From the NCBI GenBank assembly GCA_945863875.1, contig CAMBBS010000014.1, forward strand, positions 1 through 64,000: a stretch of 64,000 nucleotides of DNA, in the 5' to 3' direction. The translations under genes were made by a program, and so were the position numbers. The first letter of the stretch is position 1. Every line of letters begins with the position of its first letter. This document shows positions 44,884-53,153 of the stretch, piece after piece. This stretch comes from Desulfopila aestuarii DSM 18488 (GTDB lineage: Bacteria > Desulfobacterota > Desulfobulbia > Desulfobulbales > Desulfocapsaceae). The notes under the pieces are model-generated. The model saw nothing but the letters and a program-made list of their open reading frames with translations, was not told the origin of the DNA and did not search any database.

Positions 44884-46002
44884 CTATCGGCACAGCTGGG
44901 AAAGAATCTCCAGATAGATATCCACACCTTCAGTTAAATCAGCCACCGGGACATATTCATCCACCGTATGGGCCATGCCGGAATCCCCCGGACCGAGCAC
45001 GACAACAGGGGCATGGCCAAGACCTGGGCCAAGAACCCCGCCATCGGTATAAAAGGTGACAATTGCCGGCGGGTGCGTTTGCCCCCGGACGCTGTTACAG
45101 GCGGCAAAAATCTCTTGTATGATCGGCGTTTCAGGGGGCGTCCAGAGCGGCGGCAGGTCAAAAAGTACCTGAAATTGGGGGGCGAGATGCGCCAGCAGCG
45201 CTTGAAGTTTCTGCAGAATTTCGGCATGGGACCAGTTGACGGTAGAGCGGATATCAATACCCACTTCCGCCAGATCGGGAACGGAGTTGTAATTATCACC
45301 GCTGAAAAAGCGGCTGGTGACCAGGCTTGCTTCGCCCATGACGGCATGGTGTCTGCCCTGGACGAAGTCCTCGTTGACCTCAACAACGGCCCGTGCCGCC
45401 TTCAGCAGGGCGTTGTCGCCCAGTTCGGGAAAGGCGGCATGGGCGGCTTTGCCGTGGAACAGGGTCTTCAACCAGAACACCCCTTTATGGCCGAGCCGGG
45501 GAAGATTACCGGTGGGCTCGGCGACCAGTATACAGCGGGCTTTGGGGAGCACCTGCAGGTCGATAAGCTGGACTGCTCCGGCGCAACCAATCTCTTCGCC
45601 GGCGGTCAGAACCAGGGTGAGCGGCTGGTCCTCGATTGTGGATGCAGCATGCAGAGCGGCGGCGACAAGTACGGCAACACCTCCTTTCATGTCTGCCGCC
45701 CCTCGGCCAAAGAGTTTGCCATCGACCATCAAGGCGTCAAGGGGCTCCATCGTCCAGGGCTGGGAACCAAAGGGGACGGTATCCAGATGGCCGGACAGGA
45801 TGATGGAGGCTTGATCGGTTCGCCCTTTATGTGCCACCAGTGAGCTGCGATTTGGCCCGTACTCGTATTCCTTGATGAGAAAGCCGGCATCCTGGAGCAG
45901 TGGCGCGATAATACGGACGGCGTCCGTTTCGTTGCCGGGCGGATTGACGGTGTTCAGTCGGACCAGCTGCCGGGCTAAAGATAAGGCAAGAATATGCGGC
46001 AC
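44884..46002 (-). CDS. M20-family deacylase (acetylornithine deacetylase/succinyl-diaminopimelate desuccinylase type)
   Basis: 372 residues from a GTG start with AGGGA seven bases upstream; a TTG at 46053 could add 17 residues. The dinuclear zinc motifs are in order: SGHLDTVPFG (His, catalytic Asp), GRGAADMKGG (bridging Asp), TAGEEIGCAGA (catalytic Glu pair), VAEPTGN (Asp/Glu ligand) and a C-terminal His region (GMAHTVDEYVP). The enzyme hydrolyses N-acyl amino acids; ArgE or DapE activity cannot be separated from sequence. The divergent neighbour is an N-acetylglutamate-synthase-like gene, which favours an arginine link. Confidence 0.85.
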   Translation of the reverse strand: MPHILALSLARQLVRLNTVNPPGNETDAVRIIAPLLQDAGFLIKEYEYGPNRSSLVAHKGRTDQASIILSGHLDTVPFGSQPWTMEPLDALMVDGKLFGRGAADMKGGVAVLVAAALHAASTIEDQPLTLVLTAGEEIGCAGAVQLIDLQVLPKARCILVAEPTGNLPRLGHKGVFWLKTLFHGKAAHAAFPELGDNALLKAARAVVEVNEDFVQGRHHAVMGEASLVTSRFFSGDNYNSVPDLAEVGIDIRSTVNWSHAEILQKLQALLAHLAPQFQVLFDLPPLWTPPETPIIQEIFAACNSVRGQTHPPAIVTFYTDGGVLGPGLGHAPVVVLGPGDSGMAHTVDEYVPVADLTEGVDIYLEILSQLCR

Positions 46003-46287
46003 AATATTCCCTGGTGATTTGATAATTGAGAGAAGTTTTTTCCACTGCCCCAATCACGGTGGTCACGTTGTAACCACTAAACTGTTAATGGTTATTTTTT
46101 AACTTTGCAAACTATCATTCTTGTTTTTTGCACGTCTATGGGATTCTGCCTGATAATTGCTAAAACAATCCCGACCTAAGGTTTTTGAAATTGCCGGATT
46201 TATGGGAACATGATAGCTTTGAAGGCAATTTCGCGAGCAATGATGAGTTGGGGGTCCAACGACAAATAGCCGTCTCAATGTTTATCC

Positions 46288-47328
46288 ATGGTACAGCTTT
46301 ATCTCAATGAGTATGTAAAAAATCTCGTCGGCCGAACGGTGTGCATCGCCTGTCGGGAGGGAATCCTGCGTGATCATTTAACTGAAATTGTCGCCGATGT
46401 TAAATATTTGGTGAGAAAAGGGGTTGTTACCACGCTGTTTCATAACCTGCCGCATCGCTTTGCCAACCAGAAATTGCAGCGAAAGCTGGAAACGCGCCTT
46501 CCCGAAACCAGCCTCATCCGGATAGCCCCGGAGCTTGATTTCTACCAGGCGGTCCTCGACCATCCGGATACCGTCTATAAACTCATTTTTCTTGAGCGGC
46601 GCTACCTTATCGACAATAACGGCAATAAGATCAATGCGCTTACCACCAGCCGGGTACGGGAAGGCATGGCCGACTTTGGTGACTTTATCGCCAATGTGAA
46701 CTTCAGAGACAATATGAACCGCCTCTGCGAAAAGATAGAGGCCGGCCAGTGCGACCGGATCCATATCCTGCCCGCCGGGAAAAATGCCATAAAGCACGAG
46801 CTGTTTACCGTGGAAGGGACCGGCACGATGATCGCCGATAACTTCAGCGAGGAGTTCCGTCAGGTGCAGACCGACGAGGATGTGGCCATCGTCCATCGCA
46901 TTCTGGCCATGTATAAACGCTCAGGTTTTTTGAAACCTCGCAGCAAACAGTATCTACGCCAGAACCGGCAGCGATTTTTTGTTACGGCGATTGACGGCAT
47001 TGTCGTCGGTTGCATGGAACAGAAGACAATCGATGAGAGGACCGTCGAACTGGGAGCCCTGGCCATTTCCACGCGGTTTCGCAACCAGCGGGTCGGGGTG
47101 TATACGGTCAATGCCTTTATGCAAACGATGGTTGCCCAGGGCTACAGCCGCTTTATTTCCTTGACCAGAAATCCCCGCCTGCAGGCACTTTTTCTGCAAC
47201 TGGGCTTTGTTGCCGAGAGCCCGCCGGAATACAGCCGGCGCCAGAGTGAGAGCCCGGATGTGCAGATGTTTTTCAAGGCCATAGATCAGCGCGAAATGGC
47301 TGTAACCGAGATGTCATTTCCCAAGTGA
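46288..47328 (+). CDS. N-acetylglutamate synthase-like protein (degenerate kinase domain plus GNAT)
   Basis: 346 residues. The first about 200 residues resemble a shortened amino-acid-kinase-like domain (IHILPAGKNAIKHELFTVEGTGTMI is the kinase-like end seen in ArgA/ArgB fusions). The last about 140 are a GNAT acetyltransferase with ELGALAISTRFRNQRVGVYTVNAF, the acetyl-CoA loop region, and FLQLGFVAESPPEY. The order matches ArgA but the kinase part is shorter than E. coli ArgA. It lies divergent from the M20 deacylase gene; together they may feed and recycle acetylated arginine intermediates. Confidence 0.75.
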   Translation: MVQLYLNEYVKNLVGRTVCIACREGILRDHLTEIVADVKYLVRKGVVTTLFHNLPHRFANQKLQRKLETRLPETSLIRIAPELDFYQAVLDHPDTVYKLIFLERRYLIDNNGNKINALTTSRVREGMADFGDFIANVNFRDNMNRLCEKIEAGQCDRIHILPAGKNAIKHELFTVEGTGTMIADNFSEEFRQVQTDEDVAIVHRILAMYKRSGFLKPRSKQYLRQNRQRFFVTAIDGIVVGCMEQKTIDERTVELGALAISTRFRNQRVGVYTVNAFMQTMVAQGYSRFISLTRNPRLQALFLQLGFVAESPPEYSRRQSESPDVQMFFKAIDQREMAVTEMSFPK

Positions 47329-47376
47329 AAGAGTGGTGTTATTTACCCACCACCATTCATCAAACCGCTAGGGCGA

Positions 47377-48771
47377 TCACTCCAGTTCATCCTTGCAGGC
47401 ATCCAGGTCGATCGAATATTTGTTGATTTTATCGTACAGCCCTTTGCGGGAGAGTCCCAGCACCTGATGTGCCAGGCCCACCTTCCCGCCATGCTCGCAA
47501 AGAACACGGGTTATGTATTCCTTTTCGAGTGGCTCGATATAATCCCGAAGCTGCGGTAATTTTTTTTCATCTAAATCGGGGGTCAGATGGCTTGAGTCTT
47601 CGGTTTCAATTTTGGGCTCCTCGCCGAAGACACAGATTCTCCGTACATAATTTCGCAGTTCGCGGATATTGCCCGGCCAATCCTGACTGCCAATTTCCTC
47701 AAGCTGCTGTGCGGTAAAAGGCGGCACCGACTGCTCTCGCTCCCGGCAATATTCCTGGCGGAAAAACTCAACCAGCAGGGGGATATCGTCTTTGCGTTTT
47801 CGAAGCGGGGGGATATCGATCGACAGGACATTGAGGCGGTAAAATAAATCCTGACGAAAGGTACCTGAGGAGATTTCAGCTGCAAGGTTCCTATTGGTCG
47901 CGGAAATGATCCGTGCCTGCAGCGGTAGCTGGATGTTGCTGCCCAGACGGCAGAAACTGCGCTCCTCCAGAACCCGGAGCAGTTTCGCCTGGATGGGCAG
48001 AGGAAGACTGCAGATCTCGTCGAGGAACAGCGTGCCTTCTCTGGCATATTCGAACTTACCGATTTTTGCGGCGACTGCGCCGGTGAAAGCACCGCGCTCA
48101 TGGCCAAACAGTTCCGACTCGACGATTTCGGCCGGCAGGGCGGCCATATTCACTCCAACGAAGGGGCCTTTCGGACTGGCAATCTGGTGAATGGCCTGGG
48201 CCACCAGTTCTTTGCCTGTACCGGTTTCACCGCTGAGTAAAACAGGATCCGTCTCTTTGGCCACCATTTCCACGACATCATAGAGGCGGTGCATTAAGGG
48301 ATGGCAGCCAACCATGCCGCGGAAAAAAGACTGGTGACATTGGCGGGCAAGATCTTCCTGGAGTTTTCGGTTTTCAAGTATCAATCGTCTTTTTTCCACC
48401 GCCCGCTGCAGGGAGGCGAGGAGCACCTCTTCATCCACGGGCTTTTCAAGAAAATCATAAGCCCCAGCCCGAATAGCCTGTACCGCCAGGGCCACATCGC
48501 CGTGGCCCGTAATCATGATCATTGGGAGATCGCGGTCAACGGCGCCTGTCGCGGCAAGCAGCTGCATGCCATCCATTACCGGCATCCGGATATCGGCGAT
48601 AATTGCCATGTAAGATGAGTGTTTGACCCTTTCCAGAGCTGTCAGCGGGCTGGCCTGAAGATCAGCATTGTAGCCGTTCAGCATCAAAGTCTGGCCGATA
48701 GCCGACAGCAGATATTGATCGTCATCAACGACCAGGATGGACCGGTTTATTTCCGGGGTTAAGTCTTTCAT
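47377..48771 (-). CDS. NtrC-family sigma-54-dependent response regulator
   Basis: 464 residues: receiver (1-125; phosphoacceptor D60 in IIADIRMP), AAA+ domain (about 140-375; Walker A GETGTGKE, sigma-54 contact loop GAFTGA, Walker B TLFLDEIC) and a C-terminal Fis-type helix-turn-helix (GKVGLAHQVLGLSRKGLYDKI). It activates sigma-54 promoters by ATP hydrolysis. It lies three bases downstream of its cognate kinase and is divergent from the operon at 50326, whose upstream region carries a sigma-54 promoter and repeated sites that this protein probably binds. Confidence 0.93.
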   Translation of the reverse strand: MKDLTPEINRSILVVDDDQYLLSAIGQTLMLNGYNADLQASPLTALERVKHSSYMAIIADIRMPVMDGMQLLAATGAVDRDLPMIMITGHGDVALAVQAIRAGAYDFLEKPVDEEVLLASLQRAVEKRRLILENRKLQEDLARQCHQSFFRGMVGCHPLMHRLYDVVEMVAKETDPVLLSGETGTGKELVAQAIHQIASPKGPFVGVNMAALPAEIVESELFGHERGAFTGAVAAKIGKFEYAREGTLFLDEICSLPLPIQAKLLRVLEERSFCRLGSNIQLPLQARIISATNRNLAAEISSGTFRQDLFYRLNVLSIDIPPLRKRKDDIPLLVEFFRQEYCREREQSVPPFTAQQLEEIGSQDWPGNIRELRNYVRRICVFGEEPKIETEDSSHLTPDLDEKKLPQLRDYIEPLEKEYITRVLCEHGGKVGLAHQVLGLSRKGLYDKINKYSIDLDACKDELE

Positions 48772-48774
48772 GAG

Positions 48775-50004
48775 CTATTCTCGATAATTATTATTTACAT
48801 ATTCCGGTAGATAGACTGTAAATGTGGTGGCGTTGTGCGGGGTGCTGGTCACTTTGATATGTCCGCCGAAGCCTCTGACAATCCGTTCAACTATCGATAA
48901 TCCCAGCCCCATACCGGAACCCACCTCTCTGGTTGTGAAAAAAGGATCGAAGATTTTATTCAGTACATCCACCTCAATTCCTTCACCGTTATCGATGACG
49001 GAGATTCCGACATAGGATTTTGGCTGCAGGCTCTCAGGATCCACACCGGTATGTTTGAAGGTGCTTATCCTGAGGATCGGATCCCGGGTCTCGGCCATCG
49101 CCTGAATGGCATTCTGAATGAGATTGAGTAAAACCTGCTCGATGCGCACCTCCTGCCCTAGGACCATATTGTCGTTCTCATCCAGCGTCAGGTCAACCTT
49201 AATGTCTGAGAGCAGCAGCTGCGCATCGAGAAAACTGAGGACATCAAAAATTATGACATTGATTCTTACCGGTGCAACCTCTTCTTTCACCTTGCTGGCA
49301 AATCCTTTGAGACTTCTGATAATGCTCGAGGAATGATTCACCCGTTCAATGATTGTGATGAGGTTTTCCTTAATCATTGCCGCATTATGTAAAGGATTTT
49401 CCATGGCCTTGATGCAGTTGCGGGCAAGCAGCAGCACGGTGTTTAAAGGCTGGGTCAATTCGTGGCCGATACCTGCGGCCATTTCACCAAGACTGGCTAG
49501 CCTGCCGGAATGGATGAGCTGGTCCTGTACTTCCCGCATCCGGCCCATGACTTCATAAAAATCGCGCCGGTCGGATGCGACCAGCATATGCAGGATGCGC
49601 CCGGATTCCGTCACATAGGTTGTCCCCCTGATAATAACAGGCACAGGTTTGCCGCTGTGGCTTATCAAGGTCGTTTCCATATCCTGAAATTCTCCGGCCG
49701 ACAACCGTCCGGTCAAGAGCTGTAAGCTTTCTTTGCCGGTAATATCGCCGAGTGACAGGCCGGTTTCTTGCTCCTTGACTTCAAGAACTTTATAGAACTC
49801 CTTGTTCGCCTGAACAATCTTCAGATCGGCGGATAAAACAACGATCAGATCCGAGAGATTAGACATAATCTTGTCGATAAATGATTTGTTCGCCTCGACT
49901 TCTTCGTGTTTTTTCAGAAACCTGACAACAAGATCTTTTTTCTGTCTCTCAAGAATGTCAATGAGGATATTGTTACCGTTTTTCTCATTATTATCACTGT
50001 CCAT
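48775..50004 (-). CDS. PAS-domain sensor histidine kinase
   Basis: 409 residues and no membrane helix, so cytoplasmic. An N-terminal coiled coil (about 15-45) leads into a PAS domain (about 45-150), then HisKA with H181 in AAGIGHELTQPLN and an ATPase domain with NLIQNAIQAM (N box), VIDNGEGIE (G1) and GSGMGLGLSIV (G2). The H-box GHELTQPL is typical of kinases paired with NtrC-type regulators. It forms a two-gene operon with the downstream sigma-54 activator. Confidence 0.92.
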   Translation of the reverse strand: MDSDNNEKNGNNILIDILERQKKDLVVRFLKKHEEVEANKSFIDKIMSNLSDLIVVLSADLKIVQANKEFYKVLEVKEQETGLSLGDITGKESLQLLTGRLSAGEFQDMETTLISHSGKPVPVIIRGTTYVTESGRILHMLVASDRRDFYEVMGRMREVQDQLIHSGRLASLGEMAAGIGHELTQPLNTVLLLARNCIKAMENPLHNAAMIKENLITIIERVNHSSSIIRSLKGFASKVKEEVAPVRINVIIFDVLSFLDAQLLLSDIKVDLTLDENDNMVLGQEVRIEQVLLNLIQNAIQAMAETRDPILRISTFKHTGVDPESLQPKSYVGISVIDNGEGIEVDVLNKIFDPFFTTREVGSGMGLGLSIVERIVRGFGGHIKVTSTPHNATTFTVYLPEYVNNNYRE

Positions 50005-50014
50005 AGGTCTCCTG

Positions 50015-50141
50015 TTGTCACCTCAAGTATACATCGCGGCAGCAAAAAAAATTGTCCTTGTCACCGTCAGTTAACAATATTTCTGTTCTAATTTCAAAGG
50101 ATTGTGGAGGAGAAGCTGTTTTTGTCACCACTGCTTCACAA
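50015..50141 (+). repeat. Three putative activator-binding sites TTGTCACC-N8-ACAA
   Basis: Copies at 50015-50034 (ends ACAT), 50058-50077 and 50122-50141 (both end ACAA). Each is a 20-base site with inverted TTGT/ACAA ends and a shared CACC. Start-to-start distances of 43 and 64 bases are close to four and six helical turns, so all would face one side of the DNA. Confidence 0.65.
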
Positions 50142-50217
50142 AAACCCCTTTTGCAGTCTTTGCTGGGGGCTCCAAATCTGTTCTGATAAAAGCCCACTAA
50201 CTCCATGGTATTAATAT

Positions 50218-50230
50218 TAATATATTGATA
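50218..50230 (-). promoter_or_regulatory. IHF-like site
   Basis: On the minus strand TATCAATATATTA fits the IHF consensus WATCAANNNNTTR completely. It lies between the proposed activator sites and the -24/-12 promoter, where IHF bending is expected. Confidence 0.5.
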
Positions 50231-50249
50231 TTTGACCAGTTGGTTCGAA

Positions 50250-50267
50250 CCGGCATGACGGTTGCAA
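50250..50267 (+). promoter_or_regulatory. Sigma-54 (-24/-12) promoter
   Basis: CCGGCATGACGGTTGCA has GG (50252-50253) and GC (50264-50265) separated by exactly ten bases, matching TGGCACG-N4-TTGCA with few changes. Transcription would start near 50277, about 50 bases before the HTH gene. Confidence 0.7.
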
Positions 50268-50325
50268 GTAACGAGACATGATAAAGGCGGGGAACCATCA
50301 ACCGATCTGCAACAGGAGAGGGTCG

Positions 50326-50937
50326 ATGATCAGAGGATTATATTATACAGGCGAAAAACAGCAGAGGTATCTCACTATTGAGGAGATCGCCACAGCCTGT
50401 CGAATTTCACCAAGGAAGGTTAAGGGATGGGTTTCTCAAAAAATCCTTCGTTCAGCTGTGGTTGGTGAAAATTTGGTTGCAGAGGATGATGTACTCACCT
50501 TCCTGCTGCAAAATAATATGCCTGTCGTTTCTTCTCTCCTTCCTCCCAACACCGGAAAAATCCTGTTTATAGCCTGCGGCAGAGTCGAGCTGCGGGAAAA
50601 AGAGAAGAACTTTGAGCAGATCTGCAAGCTGTTTGCCAAAAATTATAACCTCGTGCTGGCGGAGAGCACAACTCTCGGACGACCTTGCCATTTAAGTATC
50701 CTGACCTTTGAGCCTGATGTGGTGGTTCTTTTTCAAAAATCGTTCAATAAAGACTTGGTCGAAACGCTTGAGTTTCTATCAACCATGCCGGCCTTGAAGA
50801 CCATACTGATTGTCGACCAGGCTACTCAGCTAGCAGTTGATAATGGCCTGATTGCCATTTCTGCGGATCTGATTGTTTCCGAGGGCCTGCCGGACAATGA
50901 ACTAACGGCGAGATTGAGTTTATTTTTCACCAGTTGA
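50326..50937 (+). CDS. HTH (excisionase/MerR-like) protein with receiver-like C-terminal domain
   Basis: 203 residues from ATG 50326, which has AGGAGAGGG upstream and lies just after the proposed transcription start; ATG 50278 would be almost leaderless. The N-terminus (RYLTIEEIATACRISPRKVKGWVSQ) is a winged helix-turn-helix of excisionase/MerR type. The C-terminal part (about 85-200; KILFIACGRVEL, PDVVVLFQ, KTILIVDQ) has the alternating pattern of a receiver fold but no clear acidic phosphorylation pocket. First gene of the operon; probably a regulator, target unknown. Confidence 0.65.
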   Translation: MIRGLYYTGEKQQRYLTIEEIATACRISPRKVKGWVSQKILRSAVVGENLVAEDDVLTFLLQNNMPVVSSLLPPNTGKILFIACGRVELREKEKNFEQICKLFAKNYNLVLAESTTLGRPCHLSILTFEPDVVVLFQKSFNKDLVETLEFLSTMPALKTILIVDQATQLAVDNGLIAISADLIVSEGLPDNELTARLSLFFTS

Positions 50938-50946
50938 GGGACTGTC

Positions 50947-52608
50947 ATGGAGAGAAAGAAAAAATATTATTCGGCAATAACCAAAAGGCTGCTGATCGCC
51001 TTTTTCTGCCTGAGTATTTTACCGATCCTGATCTTCGCTTGGATAATGAAAGACACCGTCGAGGAGACAAACATCATCAAGCTGAGGGAATTGGCTACCA
51101 GCACCATCGAACACCGCACCGAAGTTATCTCCATCTTCCTCAATGATAAGATTTCCTTGCTCAGCATGATGGTCTCCTTTTATCCCCGGGAATTTTTTCT
51201 TGTCCAGCAAAACCTCGATAACCTCTATCTGGCCATGGGCTCGCGCGGCGGGGGGGATATAGTCGATCTCCAGGTGATCGATGCGGCAGGCGTCCAGCAT
51301 GGCTACGTTGGCCCCTATCGCGCTATAGTCAAAGATAAGAAATACAGTGAGGCTCCGTGGTTTCAAGAGACGCTGATTAGTGGAGTTCATGTCAGTGATG
51401 TTTTCACCGGTTTTCGCAATGTACCCCATTTTGTCGTGGCGGTGACCAACTCACTGAAAAGCTTTGTGTTACGGGCGACCATCAATTCGAGCAGCTTTAA
51501 CTCACTGCTTCATTCAGCCCAGCTCGGACCCCATAGCGACGCATTTATCATCAACCGGGCAGGGAATTTCCAGACTCCAAGTTTGTTGAGCAGGACAGAG
51601 CTTGATGAAAACGAAAAAAAACTCATCTCTTTTGATAACAAATCGCAGGCGGTGATAACTGACACTGATATCTATAAAACGCGCTGGATCGGCAATGGCC
51701 AATGGTTGCTGGTGTTGAAGGCCAATTTAGCCGACTCCATGGATTTTTATCTGACCTTGCGAAACCGGGTTTTCATAATTGTCGGAACGATCATTCTTCT
51801 TTCTTTATCAGCCGCAGTGACGATCAGCTTGGCTCTGGCCCGCAATCTTGAGCGGGCGGACAAGGAACATGCGGCCAACAGCATGCAGTTTGCCCATGTT
51901 GAAAAAATGGCGACAATCGGCCGCCTGGCGGCAGGTATTGCCCATGAAATAAACAATCCCCTGCAGATGATTACCTCTCAGGCCGGATGGATCAGTGAAC
52001 TGCTCCCCGATGAAGATCCGGCTGCTGTAAAAAATTTGGCGGAATATAAGAGTTCCATCGAGAAGATTCGCCATCATGTCAAGCGGGCCGGCACCATCAC
52101 TCACCGACTGCTTGGCTTCTCAAAAAAAATGACCGCACAGCAGGATCGGGTGCACATCAACGAGCTTATTGCTGAAACCCTCTCCTTTGTCGAGCGGGAA
52201 GCTGAGAACAACAGCATTGCCATCATTAAAAATTTCAGTCCTGACTTACCCGCCACAATGACCGATGGACCGCAACTCCAGCAGGTCTTTCTCAACCTCA
52301 TAAACAATGCCCTCGATGCGGTCGGTCCAAAAGGGATGGTTGAAATCAGTACGAGCTTGAGTGCCGATGGCCGCCTGGTGGTTGAATGTGCCGACAATGG
52401 ACCAGGCATCAAACCGGAAAACCTGGAACAAATTTTCGATCCTTTTTTTACCACGAAAGATCCCGATAAAGGAACGGGGCTGGGACTCTATATAAGCTAT
52501 GACATTGTCAAAAAATTGAGTGGCATCATTTCAGTTGAAAACAGGACGGGTGGAGGTGCTCTCTTCAGGGTCATCCTGCCGATTAAAAGCTACGGTAAAC
52601 AGGAGTGA
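50947..52608 (+). CDS. Membrane sensor histidine kinase with periplasmic dCache-like domain
   Basis: 553 residues. Two membrane helices (about 12-32 and 275-298) bracket a periplasmic sensor of dCache type (VIDAAGVQHGYVGPY, APWFQETLISGVHVSDVF). HisKA follows with H333 in LAAGIAHEINNPLQ, then an ATPase domain with NLINNALDAV, CADNGPGI and GTGLGLYISY. It lies 10 bases after the HTH gene and 55 bases before a lone receiver gene, its likely partner. Confidence 0.92.
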   Translation: MERKKKYYSAITKRLLIAFFCLSILPILIFAWIMKDTVEETNIIKLRELATSTIEHRTEVISIFLNDKISLLSMMVSFYPREFFLVQQNLDNLYLAMGSRGGGDIVDLQVIDAAGVQHGYVGPYRAIVKDKKYSEAPWFQETLISGVHVSDVFTGFRNVPHFVVAVTNSLKSFVLRATINSSSFNSLLHSAQLGPHSDAFIINRAGNFQTPSLLSRTELDENEKKLISFDNKSQAVITDTDIYKTRWIGNGQWLLVLKANLADSMDFYLTLRNRVFIIVGTIILLSLSAAVTISLALARNLERADKEHAANSMQFAHVEKMATIGRLAAGIAHEINNPLQMITSQAGWISELLPDEDPAAVKNLAEYKSSIEKIRHHVKRAGTITHRLLGFSKKMTAQQDRVHINELIAETLSFVEREAENNSIAIIKNFSPDLPATMTDGPQLQQVFLNLINNALDAVGPKGMVEISTSLSADGRLVVECADNGPGIKPENLEQIFDPFFTTKDPDKGTGLGLYISYDIVKKLSGIISVENRTGGGALFRVILPIKSYGKQE

Positions 52609-52663
52609 TACTTAATGGGAGATCTTCTGAACTTTTATATCATTTTAAAAAAAGGAGCACATC

Positions 52664-53092
52664 ATGAGAGAATTTAACGTACTGGTAGTCGATGATGAGG
52701 ATGAATTCCGCGATGTTATTGCCAAAAGTCTGGAAAAGCGAGGACTATGTGTGGAGGGTGCGGAAAATGGGCTGAAGGCTTTGGAAATCCTGGAACACAG
52801 TCGTACCGATGTGGTGTTGCTTGATATCAAGATGCCCGGAATCGATGGTATCGAGACCCTGCGGCGAATCCGCAGCCTGAAGCCCCTGGTGGAGGTCATT
52901 CTGCTGACCGGACACGCTTCCGTGGATTCGGGAATTGAAGGCATGAAACTTGGAGCTTTCGATTATCTCATGAAACCGATTGAGCTCGATCCGCTGCTGG
53001 AAAAACTGTCCGATGCTTATGAAAAGAAACGTTTACAGCAGGAAAAGATTGAAGCGGCCCTGATGAAAAAACATATGTCCATGCCGATCTGA
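52664..53092 (+). CDS. Single-domain response regulator
   Basis: 142 residues: a receiver domain with acidic pocket VDDEDE, phosphoacceptor D54 in VLLDIKMPG, LTGHAS and KPIE, followed by a 25-residue helical tail (KKRLQQEKIEAALMKKHM). No DNA-binding domain. AAAGGAG precedes the ATG. Likely phosphorylated by the kinase just upstream; it may act by protein contact. Confidence 0.92.
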   Translation: MREFNVLVVDDEDEFRDVIAKSLEKRGLCVEGAENGLKALEILEHSRTDVVLLDIKMPGIDGIETLRRIRSLKPLVEVILLTGHASVDSGIEGMKLGAFDYLMKPIELDPLLEKLSDAYEKKRLQQEKIEAALMKKHMSMPI

Positions 53093-53153
53093 GCCAGAAC
53101 AGGCGCAGACAACGCTGGATTAACATAATAAATTTTATGTAGAGGTGCAAATT

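Larger units (their letters stand above)
50005..50325 (+). promoter_or_regulatory. Divergent control region with sigma-54 promoter
   Basis: 321 bases between the kinase gene (minus) and the HTH gene (plus). From left to right: three TTGTCACC-type repeats (50015, 50058, 50122), an AT-rich tract with an IHF-like site (50218-50230), a -24/-12 promoter (50250-50267) and the ribosome binding site AGGAGAGGG before ATG 50326. The order is that of sigma-54 enhancer-driven promoters. Confidence 0.7.

Noticed and set aside
44968-45843. Plus-strand frame of 291 codons opposite the M20 deacylase
   Set aside because: Shadow frame; the minus-strand gene has all zinc-binding motifs.
53145-53153. GTG as the start of the TauE permease
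   Set aside because: The ATG nine bases later has AGAGGTG at the proper distance; the GTG lies inside that ribosome binding site.
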